A model generated the notes under the pieces. That model searched no databases, was not told where the DNA came from, and saw nothing but the letters and a program-made list of their open reading frames with translations. A stretch of DNA of 64,000 nucleotides from Geosiphon pyriformis (Eukaryota > Glomeromycota > Glomeromycetes > Archaeosporales > Geosiphonaceae), in NCBI GenBank assembly GCA_016748015.1, contig JAAOMT010000151.1, forward strand, positions 248,001 through 312,000, read 5' to 3'. Position 1 is the stretch's first letter; each line of letters begins with the position of its first letter. Shown here in pieces: positions 22,404 to 34,860 of this stretch. The position numbers and the translations under genes are program-made.

Positions 22404-24244
22404 TTGCTTGATTATAAAGCCATTATTGGTCTTAATATTGCTGTTATAAAGAAAGCTATTAAAAACTCTGGCTTTAGTAATGGTTTTAAGTTTATCATGT
22501 TAAAAAAAAAGAGAAAAGATAGTGTTTTAGAAGATAATATTAGTAATGAAAAAGATTCAGCTAAGATGCAAAGTGGTTGTTTATGGAATTCAAAGACTGA
22601 TAACACCACCAAGTCTAATAATGTAAATATGAAAAAAGAATGTTTGATAGAAAAAACCAGTTTTGATTATGGTAAAAGTGGTGTTATTAATGAAGAAAAT
22701 CCTAATCAAATACTTAAAAGTTTGTAAATTAAAACCAAGAAAGCATTTGGCAAGCCATTGGGAAAAATTAATTTTTCAATTAGTGGTAATGATGACAAAG
22801 TTCTTTCAAATGCTCTACTAGAATTCCTCTCTTTTTTGAAAATTTTGGTTAATATTTTGGTTAAAAAGTCATTTGTTTTAGATATTGGCTTGGATAAGGT
22901 GATTGGAAAATTTTCTCAAAAGAAGCTAGTGATAATTAAGAAATTGTTTTCAAAAGTCAATGGTTTTGGAGGGGCCTCTACTTTCTCAAAATTTTCTGGG
23001 ATCATTTGAATGATGTTCACTTCTGAATTGAGATTGGCTCAAGCTTTTGATATAATAAAAATAACAAAAATCTTGGTAAACACTGATTTTAAAAAATCTG
23101 TTGAGCATTTAGATTAAACTGTGGTGATAAAAAAAATACCAGTTGGAACATTGGCTGAGACTGTGCACACTGTGCTATCTAAGTTTGAGATAATTAATTG
23201 ATTAAGATGCAGTTGGTAGAACTTTGGCAAAAGACTGTGATTAAGTTTGAACAATCAGATCATGTTGATTTGGTTGTAGCAAAGTGGTCTATCTTAATTA
23301 GGAAAGATATTATATGTGTTGCTAGATCTGATAAAGACAAAGAATTTTGAGATATAAAAGATAATCATAGGGTGCTGCTTTATACTTTGCTTTTGAGGAT
23401 CAATACACATAATATTTGGAATTATGTTAGCTTAGTGGATGAAAAGACTTGTTTTATTGATCATTATTTAATTATTTATGCTTAGACCAAATGTGTGATT
23501 GTTTGTTTTGACTTTATAGCCTTTCTGAATGTCATTATAAAAACCACATCTGTATTACAGAATGTCAATTTATGTTGGTCTCAATTGGGCTTTGCCAAAT
23601 ATGCTAAGTATAAAAAATTAAATCACATATTTTTGGGCTGTGTTTCTAATAGAAAAAATTCTTTTGGCACTCCTTCTTACAAGATGCTATCTGAAGTGGA
23701 TAAAAACAGGCTGGTTTTTATTTATATCAAGTGTTTGGCTTCTATTGTTTGTCCTGTTTCTTTTGGTGGTGCTTTTTAGACAAAAATTATTGGTGGGTCT
23801 TCTTTTTTTTCTCTCTCTGTACATAATAGTTTGGCTTATTCTGGTTCTTCTTTAGAGATAAAATCTTTTCTGCCTGTTGTCAATAAGTTGGAATTACATT
23901 TAGTGAATATTGAAAACAGTTTTATCAGTCTTGTAGAACAAATTAGTAAGTTGGCTAAGAGATTAAAATTACTCATGCTAACAGTTTCTCAGTCTAGCCC
24001 TGAATGTTAACTGTTGATAACCCCCTTATCACAGGATCAAGTGAGCAATATAGTAATGAAAGAGAGCTTGAGTGAGACTACTGGTGGTAAGATTGCTACA
24101 ATTTTGGACTTTTTTGTCTCTTTTAAGGTAAAAAAACTAGAAAACATGCTAGATGGACTTTCTGCTTTAGTGCTAAGTCTATCAGTGTGATTAAATAGTT
24201 TAGTCTTGGCTGGTAGTATATTTTTCAAATATCTTCTTTAATGA
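22404..24244 (+). pseudogene. LINE-B ORF1
   Basis: Recognised from FGGASTFSKFSGII (near 22975-23009), KMQLVELWQKTVIKFEQ (near 23210) and WSILIRKDI, all aligned with LINE-A and LINE-C. It keeps TGG at the Trp of LWQK where LINE-A has TGA and LINE-C has TAA. It is broken by several stops and at least one frameshift, and the zinc knuckle is not intact. It ends TAA TGA, the TGA overlapping the ORF2 ATG. Confidence 0.7.
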
Positions 24245-27200
24245 CCAGTCTAATTTGAAAAATTGACACATACAATATTAGAAATATAATAAATTTGGCT
24301 AAGCAGAAAGATATTATTCATTGGCATCTGGAATCTGGTAATATGGTTTTTATTTTTATTGAGACCAAGTTAAAACCAAATGCTGAGTCTTGGATTAAGG
24401 ACAAGTTTGAAAGAGTTTGGATTTTTACTTCTGATATAGAAGAAAATTTTCTTAGTGCAGGTGTGGCTATTGTAATAAACTGTTCTCTAGCTCAATATGT
24501 TTCAAAGATTGAAAAAATTTCTGGTCATGCTATTTCTGTTTGTTTATTGTTTAAAAATAAGTTTTTGGTTATGTTTCTGGGTTTATATGCTGAGGTTTTA
24601 GCCAAAACACAATTTGTCCAAGCTTTAAATGTTAATTCACTGATTGTCAAAGCTGTTAATATGAGTTTATTTGTGGTTCTTGGTGGTAATTTTAACAAAG
24701 ATGAGGCTAAAAAGAGTACAAGTTTTAAAAAATGTTCAGATTTGGGACTGGTCAACTCATTGGGTGGCCATTTCTTAAGTAAATTACTTAAAGCAATTTA
24801 AGAGAGATTAAGAAAGATATTAATTATGTTTTTATAAGCAAAAATTTATTTTCAGCTATTGCTGGATGTAAAGTTGGTTCTGAATTCGAATTTTTTGATA
24901 CTAATCATAATATAATTGGGGTTTTAGTTGAATTGAGAGGTTTAATGAATGTTTATCTGATCAGTATTTGAAAACAGACTAATAAAGACCATTAGAAATT
25001 TAGATTAAAGGGTGTAAATAAGGCCAAGTGGGTGCAATTTAAGAAATGTTCTTCTGCTCTGTTGTCTATATCTTTGGATTCTTTCACAGTTGCAAAGGAT
25101 AATGGAGATCTGAACAAGATGTGAGAGATGTTGAAAAGTGCTATATGTGATTTAGCTAATAAGACATTTTCTAAGCATTGGTTTTGTAAATATAATTGCT
25201 TAAAAAACAAGCAATCTTCAAAATTTTTCAAGTTGGAATTATTGGTTGCTAAGTTAATAAAGTGTTTGAGTTCAGGTATAATGGCTGAGTTTGATCATCT
25301 TGTTTGAGTTTGGATAACTCTTGATAGTGTTAAGGCTTCTAAGATTGTTGTTTTACTCCAGAGTGGTTTTAAGTTAGCTAATTTGTGTGAACATTTGTTA
25401 AAAGTCAAGAAGAGTTATCAGAAATCCAAGTTTTATGAAGCTGAGCTTGTTAAGAGTAAGTTTATTAAGAATGTTATTAATAAGCAAATAAAGAGCTTTA
25501 TCTTAAATAAAAGTGGTATGATCAGAAATGTCTTGAAATGTTCATTTCACAAAGTTGTTTTGGATTATTTAGTAATTAATAATGAGCTAATTTTGAAGTC
25601 TGAAGAGGTTAAGTTTAAGATAAATGAAATCATGGTGAGTTGAACTTGTAAGTGAGAAGTTTTTTCTTTTGTGCCAGATTTGTGAACTTGACAATATGTC
25701 CCTTTGGTTTATGTGGATAATAATGCTTTTTCAAGTATAATAAGTGAAATTAGTTTGGATGAGTTTTTATTAGTGGTTAGTGAGTTACCAGATGGCAAAG
25801 CAGCTGGTTTTTCTGACATAACTAATAAATTGTGGAAGCATTATGGTGATAATATATTGGCTTGTCTTCTAGATTTGCTTAATTCTTGTTTGTCAATTGG
25901 TAATATTTCTGGTTCTTGAAAGAAGACTTGGGTTTCTATGATTCTCAAGCCCTATAATTGGAATAATATTCTAACTAATACCAGGCCTATTGCTCTATTG
26001 GAAACTGCAAGGAAGATTCTGTCCAAGATTCTGTTTGATTGGATCTCATCTATTTATAGCAAGTCTGATATTTTCTATGGTGATAACTTCTCTGTCTTAA
26101 GAGGCACTTCAACTTAGTCTCTTGTGTTTGCTGTTAACTCAGTGGTAGAAAATACCTTAAAAAAGAGTCAAAAAATCTGGCTGGTTTTGCAAAACATGTG
26201 CAAAATATATGATTTAGTTAGGTGGCATTATTTGAGATCCAGTCTGGAATACATCAAGATATGTGGCAAGTTTATAAATTTTTTTGGAAATATTTATAAA
26301 AACAGAATTAATAAGATAATAATAGATTTTGGTGTTTCAGACAACTATGTAATTCATAACAGATTGGATCAAGGTGAGATATTTTTTTCTCTTCTTTGAA
26401 GAATTTTTTATGATCCTTTGTTGTGTAAAGTTAAAAAGCAAAAACAACTGTATGGTTATAAGATCAACTCCAAATTTGTGACGAAAATTGGTAATATTAA
26501 GAATTATGATGGTGAGTCTTCCTTCTTTGCAGCTGACACTTTTGTTGATAATATAATATAGGTAGGCAATAATCAAGCTTTAATACAATACATTTTGAAC
26601 ATTGCTAGTGAATTTTATAAGCTTAATAATATTTTGATTAACAATAACAAGACAGTCATGATTCTTATTAACCAGAAAGTTGTGGATACTACTTTGTGTA
26701 TTAGTGATTAACTTATTTCCATGGCAAAAAAAAGAGAAATTCATAGATATTTGAATATTTTTTTGTCTATAAAGAGTCTATTCAAACCAAGTCTTGCTAA
26801 GACTCATGCAGATATTAGATTTTTTTCAAATATAGTTCTTAGGAAGGGAGTGTTATATAAGCAGTTCTTTTATTTAGTTTTGACAGTTTTTTAGTCTATT
26901 ATCAGTTATTGTGCACAGTTCAGTTTTATTGCCAAGAATGTGTGTTAAAAGTGAAATGTTTTGATAAAAAAAGGGCTTAAGTCTAAAGTCTTATTGCTGA
27001 GAAATTTCTTCAATAAAGCCTTGTATTATCCATTTTTTTATAATTTGAAACTCTTTAAACAGATGCAAACTGAAGCTAAGATTGCATCAGTTATTAAATT
27101 TTCCAATATCTCTGAGATTCTTGGCTATTTGTTTGTACATTATGCTTTGGACTTGCAAGTTTTAGAGTGGACACTATTGAATTCTTTGTATTGTTTAGTC

Positions 27201-28026
27201 AAATTAAAAGTCAATCTATTGAACAATTTCCTGGCAGAAATTGTGAGAATTTTTTTGAATGTAAATATGTCTCTGGCCAATGACATACTTTGTGCATTTT
27301 ATGATCCTGGTTATTTTCCAATGTCTGAGATCTTAGAAACTACTTACTATTTTGATGTGATACATTCTTTAAAGTATTTTAGTATTGTCTTTGATGATTG
27401 TCTGGTTATGAAACATGGCCTTATCATAGATTGGAGAACTTTCCAGTGTTGAAAAAATTAAGCCCTAAGAGTCTGGTGCTGGCTTGGTTTAGTAAAACTT
27501 TGATGTATATAAACAATTGTTTAGTAGAATTTGGTGGCCATTTTGTTATTTCAGCCAGTTCTAGTTTTTTTTATTTAAGTAATTTTGTGAATGTTTGTAA
27601 AAGCTTGCATGGAATTTGGACTGGGGAGTTGAATGTCTACACTGATGATTTATTGAGTAATCTAAGTATAAAAAATATAGTTTGTGGAGCAGCAACTTAT
27701 TTCTCTAAGATTGATATGGGTGTAAATATTGAAGTACAAGATTTGTTGTCTTCTATATTGGTAGAATTGCAGATGATAGTCTTGGCATTGGAATGCATTT
27801 TCTCATTTTGTTTAGTTATTCTACACACAAATAGCCAAGTAGCTTTGGCCACATGTTTGTCAAAATATAAGCTGAGTCAGCTTGATGTTCAGAATTAGTG
27901 CTGGATAGAATAGCATTATATTGCTAATTTGATTAGATTAAAAGACATTTCAGTAAGATAAGTTAAGATGAAAGAGCACTTAGGTGTTGTTGGTAATAAT
28001 TATGCAAATGCTTTAGCTTGTGCTGT
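24241..28026 (+). pseudogene. LINE-B ORF2, N-terminal part (endonuclease, RT, start of RNase H)
   Basis: ATG at 24241 overlaps the ORF1 TGA (ATGA). Endonuclease: ETKL and VVLGGNFNKDE (Asp changed to Asn). RT: VLQNMCKIYDLV, GLDQ-type motif as RLDQGEIFFS, and TFVDN where the second Asp of the catalytic box is lost. RNase H: NVYTDDLL, ELQMIVLALE. Stops and at least two frameshifts. A TGA at 25122-25124 is at the same alignment position as TGAs in LINE-A and LINE-C. Confidence 0.82.
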
Positions 28027-28920
28027 TGTTACAAGTAATTATTTCTGCTGTTGAATTAAATAACAAACTCATAACTTGGTGCTTAAAAGCTACTTCCATT
28101 GATGATGTCTTATAAGTGTTATATCAGAAGGTTTTGTATCTGAAAGTTTTGATGGAGTCTTTTGTATAATGGACAGAGATTCAATAGTGTCGATAGTAGA
28201 TGTATCTTTCCAAGAGTTTTTCCAATTTCTTTCTCAGCATGGTGGCCAGATTTAGTCTGGCAGTCGTGCCCTTCTGGTAAGCTATCTGATAATATATAAA
28301 ATCCTACCCTTATTTCTGGGTCTTTTACCAGGCTATCCTTGACATCAATAACTTAGCACTTAATCTCTTAATCAATTAGTATACAACAACAAAATCAAAG
28401 AAAGAAAGAAAATAAAATAAAATAAAGAAAATAAAATAAGAAAATAGAGAAAATAAGCCAAGGCAATTTGGTACATTAATATCTCATCAATAGCCATGAT
28501 CAAGAGCTATTGTTTCAGTGTGATTAAGTATCAATTACTATCAACATAAAGTATTAATAGTGGAGAGTGGTTTTGAGATATGAAATATTTATTTATTTGA
28601 TGATTTGTGTTTCTGGGCTAAGGATTCTGTTGTATCAATTCTGTCTTTTCTGTTTTTAACACTACTGTTATATATACATAATTGAGATTCCTCAATTTTT
28701 CACGATAGGAATCCTGGAATTCCTAGAATTCTGCGATTCCTATGAGAGGAATCCTAGAATTCTGGAATCCTGCAATTCCTCATCGAGGAATCCTAAAATT
28801 CCTGAAATTCTTGGAATCCTGCAATTCCTGAGAGGAATCCTGAAATTCCACATTTACTACGCCTACTTCTAATTGGCTAATAATCATGCTAATATATTTC
28901 CTATATTTCTATGAGTAACA
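28027..28920 (-). repeat. Gypsy-2 3' LTR
   Basis: 894 bp, TGTTAC to GTAACA, matched by 37300-38175. It contains a palindrome-rich array of GGAATCCTG.AATTCC-like units at 28702-28855; the other LTR has fewer units, which accounts for its shorter length. Confidence 0.94.
28702..28855 (-). repeat. GGAATCC/GGAATTCC array inside Gypsy-2 LTR
   Basis: About eight imperfect units of 17-20 bases built from GGAATCC, GAATTC and CAATTCC, each partly self-complementary. Present in shortened form at 37985-38105 and as AT-decayed relics in the family-2 LTRs at 60-130, 39975-40070 and 57530-57650. On the element strand it is in the 5' (U3) part of the LTR. Function unknown. Confidence 0.6.
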
Positions 28921-28933
28921 TTATTCTCTCTTT
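28921..28933 (-). other. Gypsy-2 polypurine tract
   Basis: Minus strand reads AAAAAGAGAGAATAA just before the 3' LTR, directly after the stop of the third ORF. Confidence 0.65.
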
Positions 28934-29563
28934 TTAATATTGAGCTCTGTTGAAATTCAACTCATTTAATTCCTCCTCTTGTAGTATTTTCTGGATTTTG
29001 TTTTCAAGAATTACTTGTGTTATTTGGGTCTGTAATTCTTCAAATTGAGCTTTGGTAATCTTTCCCAATTGATTACTGGTAACCATATCCATTCCTTTGC
29101 TATGCAATATTTCTGGTCTATCCTGAAATGCTGTGTGTATTCAGTATATGGCTTGGGCCTGTGTAGCTAAGTTGTTCTTTCCCACAAAATGTTCTAATTG
29201 TTGTAGTATTCTTTTGTCGAATAATCACTTTGTTTTATCTGTATATAGATTCTGGATATTTATGTGTTGCCCCAAATAAAAGTAACAATAATTTCTTGGA
29301 AATTGTTGTATCCATCAATTCCAAGTTTCTTTAGTCAGCTCTTGATATAGTGCCTCTTTTGTTGACTCTTTTATTGCTAATTTTACTTTCGCAATGATTT
29401 TATCCACCATATTTTCAGTTTTTTTCTTTGTTCTGAGTTGTAATGTCTTTCTAGTATCTTGATATCGAATGGTTTGTTGATTGATTGTAATCTCCATTTC
29501 CTGGTGTTGGATCAATTGAAAGAGTTGTTGTGCTAATGAGTGAATGTTGTCTGTAATTTCCAT
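28934..29563 (-). pseudogene. Gypsy-2 third ORF (homologue of 4797-5408), three in-frame stops
   Basis: One frame of 210 codons from the ATG at 29561-29563 to a TAA at 28934, interrupted by TGAs at 29315-29317, 29225-29227 and near 29140. Starts 55 bases after the pol stop. It shares with the Gypsy-1 ORF the early ITIN...I.Y motif and the C-terminal GKITKAQFEELQTQIT block. There is no signal peptide or membrane helix. The three breaks are all TGA and no indel is needed to align the two proteins, so this looks like point-mutation decay of a once functional gene. Confidence 0.65.
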
Positions 29564-29617
29564 TTTTCTGATATTTCCTGTCGCATCTATTGTGTCTTTA
29601 TATATTTTTTTGCTGAA

Positions 29618-30860
29618 TCAATTTAACGTGTTGTTGTTGATAATAATGATTGGTTCCAGATCTCGTGGAATCTCATCTGGTTGGACTAGTATTCTCTGTA
29701 CTTCTAATTGGAGAATATTACTGTGATATAGTTTCAGTCGATCTTTATGTGTCACTTTGATTAAAATTTTGTTATCTAATCTTAATTTATAAGCTCCATT
29801 TCCTAGAATTTCTTCTATGTGAAATGGTCCATCCCATTTGGGGTCAAATTTTCCACTCCATTGTTTTTCTGCTTTGGTACAATGTAGTAATACTTTGTCT
29901 CCAATCTTGAATTCAACTGGTTTGTCTGGTAGTTGACTATCATGTCTTTTTTTCTGTTTTTCTTGTGACTTTTGAATATTATCAGCTGCTCTTCTTTGTT
30001 TGTTTTCCAATGTTTCTATTAAGTCATATGTTCTTCTCAGCAATGTTTCTTGAGAATTTTCTTCTGTTATTGGTTCAGCTAGATATGTATTAATTTTTCT
30101 CTCTACTGGTAACATTGCTGTTCTTCCATACACTAATTCAAATGGTATTGCTTGTGTAGTATCTTGTTTTATTGTCCAATAAGCAAATAGTACTAATGGT
30201 ATGAACAAATCCCAATTATTCTGGTTTTCTTGGCTGAGCTTAGCTATTGCTTCACACAATGTTCTGTTGAATCTTTCTACTAATCCATTGGTTTGTGAAT
30301 GGTATGGTGATGATAATGGTCTCTTGATTCCGAATCTTTGGCTCAATTCTGTTAATGTTCTGTTCACAAAATGAGTTCTTTGGTCTGATAATAGTTCTTT
30401 TGGACATCCATGTTGACAAATCAAATCTTGATGAATGAATTTGACAACAGATTTTACATCTGCTCTTTGAATTGCTTTCACCTCTGGCCATTTAGTGAGA
30501 TAGTCCACAGTTACTGCTATGTATCTGTTTCCTTTGCTGGTAATTGTTAATGGTCTGACTAAATCAATTCCAATATGGTCAAATGGTTGTTCTACTTTGA
30601 TTGGTTTTAACGGTTCACTGGGTTTCATACCTCCTCTTCGCTGACAGGCATCACAATTTTGAACATATTGGATGATGTTTGGATACATTGATGGCCAATA
30701 GTATCTTTTTCTGGTTCTTTCCATGGTTGCTTCTTTATGAAAATGTCCTGCTGTTAGATTTGAGTGCATGTTGAATAATATTGTCTCTTTTTCTGGCTCT
30801 GTAATTACTCTGATTAGTTGATCTGAATCTTTTCTATTTTTCTAATAAAGTATATTTTGG
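29618..30860 (-). pseudogene. Gypsy-2 integrase region of pol
   Basis: A 383-codon open stretch (30769 to 29618) carries nearly the whole integrase: FHKEATMERTRKRYYWP, CDACQRRG, GIDLVRPLTI, LSDQRTHFVN, QTNGLVERFNRTL, and the C-terminal GPY/F module KWDGPFHIEEILGNGAYKL. The D-D-E residues are present; SDQRTH has Gly changed to Arg. The start of the zinc-binding part lies upstream past a TAA near 30842. There is no chromodomain. It is the longest undamaged coding stretch of any element here. Confidence 0.9.
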
Positions 30861-31041
30861 TGAGTGATAAAATATTTTGATTGTTGTTTGATACTCTTTC
30901 GTTCCGTTTGAAATAAATTCTTCTTGAACTGTTGAGTGTTTATATAATGTTGAAGTTGTTGATATTTTTGTATGTTTATCTTTTGTTATATTTTTCGTTG
31001 GTATTGTTCTGGTTTTGTTATATTTTTGTGTTAAAATGTTC

Positions 31042-32450
31042 TTAGATTTGTTTTATTTGTGACAAACTGTCAGCATTTCCATTGTTTTTTCCTTTCTTAT
31101 AGTGTATAGTATAAGTATATCGTGATAGTACCATTTTCCATCTGGATTGACAGCCATCATCAAATTCTTGCTTTTGAAGTGATGTTAACCCTTTATGATC
31201 CATGTATATATCAAACTTTTGGCTCAAGTATTCATTTCACTTCATGACTGCCCAATAAATTGCTAAATGTTCTAATTTGGGTGTTCCATAGTTCTTTTCA
31301 GCTGGTGTTAGATCTTGGCTGGCATATACTACTGGATGTTCTCTGCCGTCTGGTCCCTTCTGAGATAGTACTGCTCCCAATGCTTGGCTGAATGCATTGG
31401 TGGTGATGATGAATGATTTGTTGTGATCTGGGTAGATCAGTACTAAAGCTTGAATGAGCTTTCTTTTCAGAATTTCAAAAGCTTTTTGTTGACTTTCTGT
31501 CCATTTATATTTGGTATTCTTGGTTTGTAGATTATTGAGCGGTTGAGTTATCTTTAAAAAGTTCTTTATAAAGTGTCAATAATAGCTTGTGAATCCCAAG
31601 AATGATTTCAATTCAGTTATATTGGTTGGTACTGGAAAGTTCTTTATTATCTCTATTTTCTCTGGATCCGTTTTGATGCCATCTTTGCTGACTATATGTC
31701 CCAAAAATTTTAGTTCTGTCTTGCCAAAGAAGCACTTTGTTGCATTTAACTTTAGTCCTGCTCTTTTCAGTCTTTCGAACACTTGTTGAAGATGATGAAG
31801 ATGATCATCAAATGTTTTTGAAAATACATTGGTGTTGTCCAAGTATACAACTACTGATTTTCACAATAAGCCAGTATAGACAATTTCCATTAGCCATTGG
31901 AAAGTGGCTGGTGTATTAGTTAAACTGAATGGCATTACTTCGAATTCAAAATTCTCTTCTCTTGTAGTAAATGTTGTCTTTTCTTTGTTGGCTGGATCCA
32001 TGGCTACTTGCTAGTAACCACTGTTCAAGTCTAATGTTGAGAACCATTTGTTCTTGCCAAAAGCATCAAATAGTTCTTGTATCCATGGAGTTGGATAGCT
32101 GTCTCCATGAATTACACTATTTAGTTTTCTGTAGTCCACACAAAATTGGATCTTTCTATTCTTCTTTTGGACAAGTACTACTGGTGATGACCATGGGCTC
32201 ATTGATGGCTGAATTAACCCATTGTCAAGCATCCAGTTGATCTCTTAACAAATGATTTCATGACTGGCTAGTGGTACTCTGTATGCTCGCTGTTTGATGG
32301 ACATTGTATTTCCAGTATTGATCTGATGCTAGATGATGTCAGTTCAGCCAAACTCATTTTCACTGGCAAAGATGTCATTGAACTGGTTGAACAACATCTT
32401 GAGTTGCATATGTTGGAGTGGATCTAAGTTTCCCATATTTATTTGTTCCA
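31042..32450 (-). pseudogene. Gypsy-2 reverse transcriptase and RNase H
   Basis: RT: SPWSSPVVLVQKKNR, FCVDYRKLNSV, STLDLNSGY then TAG in place of Trp, VMPF, VVYLDNTNVFS (near 31840), FLGHIVSKDGIK, LKSFLGFTSYY. RNase H follows, with the typical end FDIYMDHKGLTSL and a tether VLSRYTYTIHYKKGKNNGNADSLSQ. Stops interrupt at about 32010, 31865, 31575 and 31230. The catalytic box is YLDN, as in Gypsy-1. Confidence 0.88.
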
Positions 32451-32869
32451 ATTGTTCTGGTTGGAGCAAATAACATTCACTTTGTCCGTATATTGTTTGT
32501 AATGTGATATCAACATATCCACAAAGTTGTGGAAAGTCTGAAATGGGATTTGGTGATTAATCCTTCATTTTAGTGTTTAAGTATCCAATAATGGTTCCGG
32601 CTGGTATTTCTATGATATTTCCTGTATTATTATAGATGGGAATTTTGATATGGCTGTAATCTTTGGCTGGTATATAGAGATTGATAAGTCCAACTTCTCC
32701 TAATTCACAAAGACTGGCTTCTGCTTCAAAAATTTGTGCTTGGTCTTTTTCCTTTCTTTTTATTGCTAGCATGTACTGGTTATATGGTGAAATAGAAATA
32801 GCTTGACTGGTTGAGATAATTTCTCTTTGGCCAACAATTTTTTCCTCCACCATATTAACTGGTACATCT

Positions 32870-33273
32870 ATTCTATCTGTTAATCTGAATCTCTGTATTC
32901 CTCTCACTGTTATTCCTAATTCCTTCCTTTTTTCTACTGATATTAACTAAGCTACTCTAACCAGAGGCAGGAATATTGCCTGTGCTATTTTTTTATTGGG
33001 CTCTATTATATAGGCTTTTTCTGAGTTATTTTGTAGCATAGTGATAATATTTTCTACATATCTCACATCAATTATTCCTCCTCTTATATTAATCCCTCTT
33101 TTTGCTAAACTACTCCTGGATGCTAATTGAACTATTGTTGTTGCCAGAATTTCTAGTGCTACCTTTAGATCAATGCAGGTGTGTGAATGTAGTTCCAATT
33201 TGATGGCTTCTGTTCCCGGATATCTCAGATCAAATCCTGCATCTATATCATGCACGTGTTCTGGCATAATACC
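32870..33273 (-). pseudogene. dUTPase domain inside Gypsy-2 pol
   Basis: Motif I DAGFDLRYPG, II SRSSLAKRG, III RGGIIDVRYVEN (Asp and Tyr kept), IV KKIAQAIFLPL, and a worn motif V VRGIQRFRLTDR beyond a TAG at 32947. Motifs I-IV are in one uninterrupted frame with the acidic, Asn-rich linker upstream. The P-loop-like Gly residues of motif V are lost, so this copy is probably inactive. Confidence 0.87.
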
Positions 33274-34490
33274 TTCATTATTATTACTGAACCATTTCAG
33301 TTTTTGTTCCTTGGTGAGGTCAGAAAGTGCAATATATTGTTCATAGCTTGAGTCGAAGTTTGAATCTGAGTTGATATTATTGTTATTGTCATTGCTGTTT
33401 TGAATGAAGCTGGAGCCATTATTCTTGTTGTCATTGTTGTTGGGATTTGAATTGGGATTGAGTGGTGATTCCGACTCTGATGTGCAGCTGCTGATTGGTT
33501 CTTTCTCTTTGGAGATCATGTAGATCATGTGTGGTAGTGGATTGTTAATGAGGTCACAATTATCACAATATTCAAAGTCACTGGAAATTAAACAATGGTA
33601 ATACAGTCTTGTATTCAATTGTGCTAGCCATTGTTCTTGTTCTTCTCTAGTGAGTGCCAAGTTTTGGTAGTGTTCATGGAACTCTTCTGGTTCCAGAAAA
33701 TTTATGACTGGTTCTGCGTTCCAGTCAAGCTTGATAAGTTCTGGTGGGTTGTTTTTAATTGTTCTGATTTCTTTTGGTGATGCGCCTTCAATTTTGGTGG
33801 TTGCCATTTGCCATAATTTATCGTCATCGTGTAGACAACTGTTCAATTGCTGTACAGCTCTTCTTCAGGCGGCTTCTATGGATGTTCTTTTCTCGACCCA
33901 GTCACTGATGAGGATCGTGTATTGGCAGGACACATCGCATGTTCCTTCTCTTCCAGGAATGTTGTTCCACATTCCTTCATCTAACAGGATCTCCCCACAA
34001 GCGAAACAAGGTTGGCTATCCTATTTTCCTTGCCTTTTTGGTTGTCCAAAGCATTCGAGTAAGTATGAATGACAGTAGAACTTTGTTGTGGTGTGGTATT
34101 CCTTATCATCACCACAGCATGCACCCATTGATAACAGTTTCTTGCCGCAATCGATACACACAAGCTTTGGCCATCAATAATTGGATTGTTGTGGAGTGTA
34201 GTGGGTGTAAGAATTATAAATGGCGGTGGTTGGTGGTGTTCCTTCTTCCTTTTCCCTTATCTTTGTTCTATTCCCAACTAAAGGCTTCTTTTTGTTCATT
34301 GTCAGTCCAAGTCAGATCATCGGTTTCCCAGGTAAGTTTATTTGTCTGCTTTTTTTTCCCATTGTCATCCCAAGAGAGTATTGGTGGCAGCTTGTTGTGT
34401 TCTTCATTAGCCCACGACACTTGGTAAGCTTCCCAAATAGGTTTTGGTTTTTTTTTCTCGAAGTTGATTAGTAGTGCCATGATGTTGGTA
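33274..34490 (-). pseudogene. Gypsy-2 cysteine-rich domain and acidic linker between protease and dUTPase
   Basis: CIDCGKKLLSMGACC, CFACGEILLDEGMW and CDVSCQYTILISDWVEKRT (about 33870-34170) align with the Gypsy-1 domain at 9380-10165; a further CDNCDLINNPLP follows near 33550. Next comes a linker rich in Glu, Ser and long Asn runs (about 33330-33490), then dUTPase. Stops at about 34020 and 33865. The reading frame changes somewhere between 34268 and 34163. Upstream of the Cys pairs is a Trp-rich segment (LTWETDDLTWTDNEQKE) that Gypsy-1 does not obviously have. Confidence 0.7.
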
Positions 34491-34860
34491 GTCTTGAAGT
34501 GGCCACACGTTGCTGGTACTCACGTGTGTTGCCCGTTCTGGCTGAGTTGGAGCTCTTGTGTATTCCAGTCCAGAGTGGCATTTGTCTTGAACAGCCAGTC
34601 ATTACCAACTAGAGCTTGGTATTGGGTGGCTTCTATAACGAGTACTTTGATTGGTATTATGCTGCTGTTAATTTCGATTGGTAAGTCATTGATTTTGCCG
34701 ATTGGAGTCTTAGTCACTTTATCAGCCATGATGATTCTGGCACTAGCAGCTTGATCAACTCAGCAATTTAATTGATCTATGAGTTGTCATGTGATGATGC
34801 TGCCTGCTGAATCACTGTTAAGAATTAGTTTGATGTGATGGCCATCAATTTTCACATCAG
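34491..34860 (-). pseudogene. Gypsy-2 protease domain (active site lost)
   Basis: KLILNSDSAGSIIT aligns with RLILDNGSAGSIIT of Gypsy-1; the catalytic Asp is Asn and the Gly is Asp here, both explicable by G-to-A changes. It is followed by a TGA, then IKVLVIEATQYQALVGNDW. In frame with gag. Confidence 0.75.

Larger units (their letters stand above)
22301..28026 (+). mobile_element. LINE-B, 5' and main part (interrupted by Gypsy-2)
   Basis: Begins AAAACTTCTTTCTTTC like LINE-A and LINE-C. It carries ORF1, ORF2 endonuclease, RT and most of RNase H, then is cut at 28026 in the RNase H region and continues at 38180. The junction peptide NALACAV|LYSNLTFLVEI aligns across the insertion with ANVFAEQTVHSGVSLPARI of LINE-A. 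Confidence 0.88.

Noticed and set aside
28702-28855. Heat-shock elements in the Gypsy-2 LTR
   Set aside because: Only one or two sites give TTCNNGAA spacing; most units are GAATTC without the required two-base spacing.
33704-34471. ORFs of 80-160 codons on the + strand
   Set aside because: Antisense shadows of the Gypsy-2 cysteine-rich domain; the minus strand has the conserved CXXC motifs.
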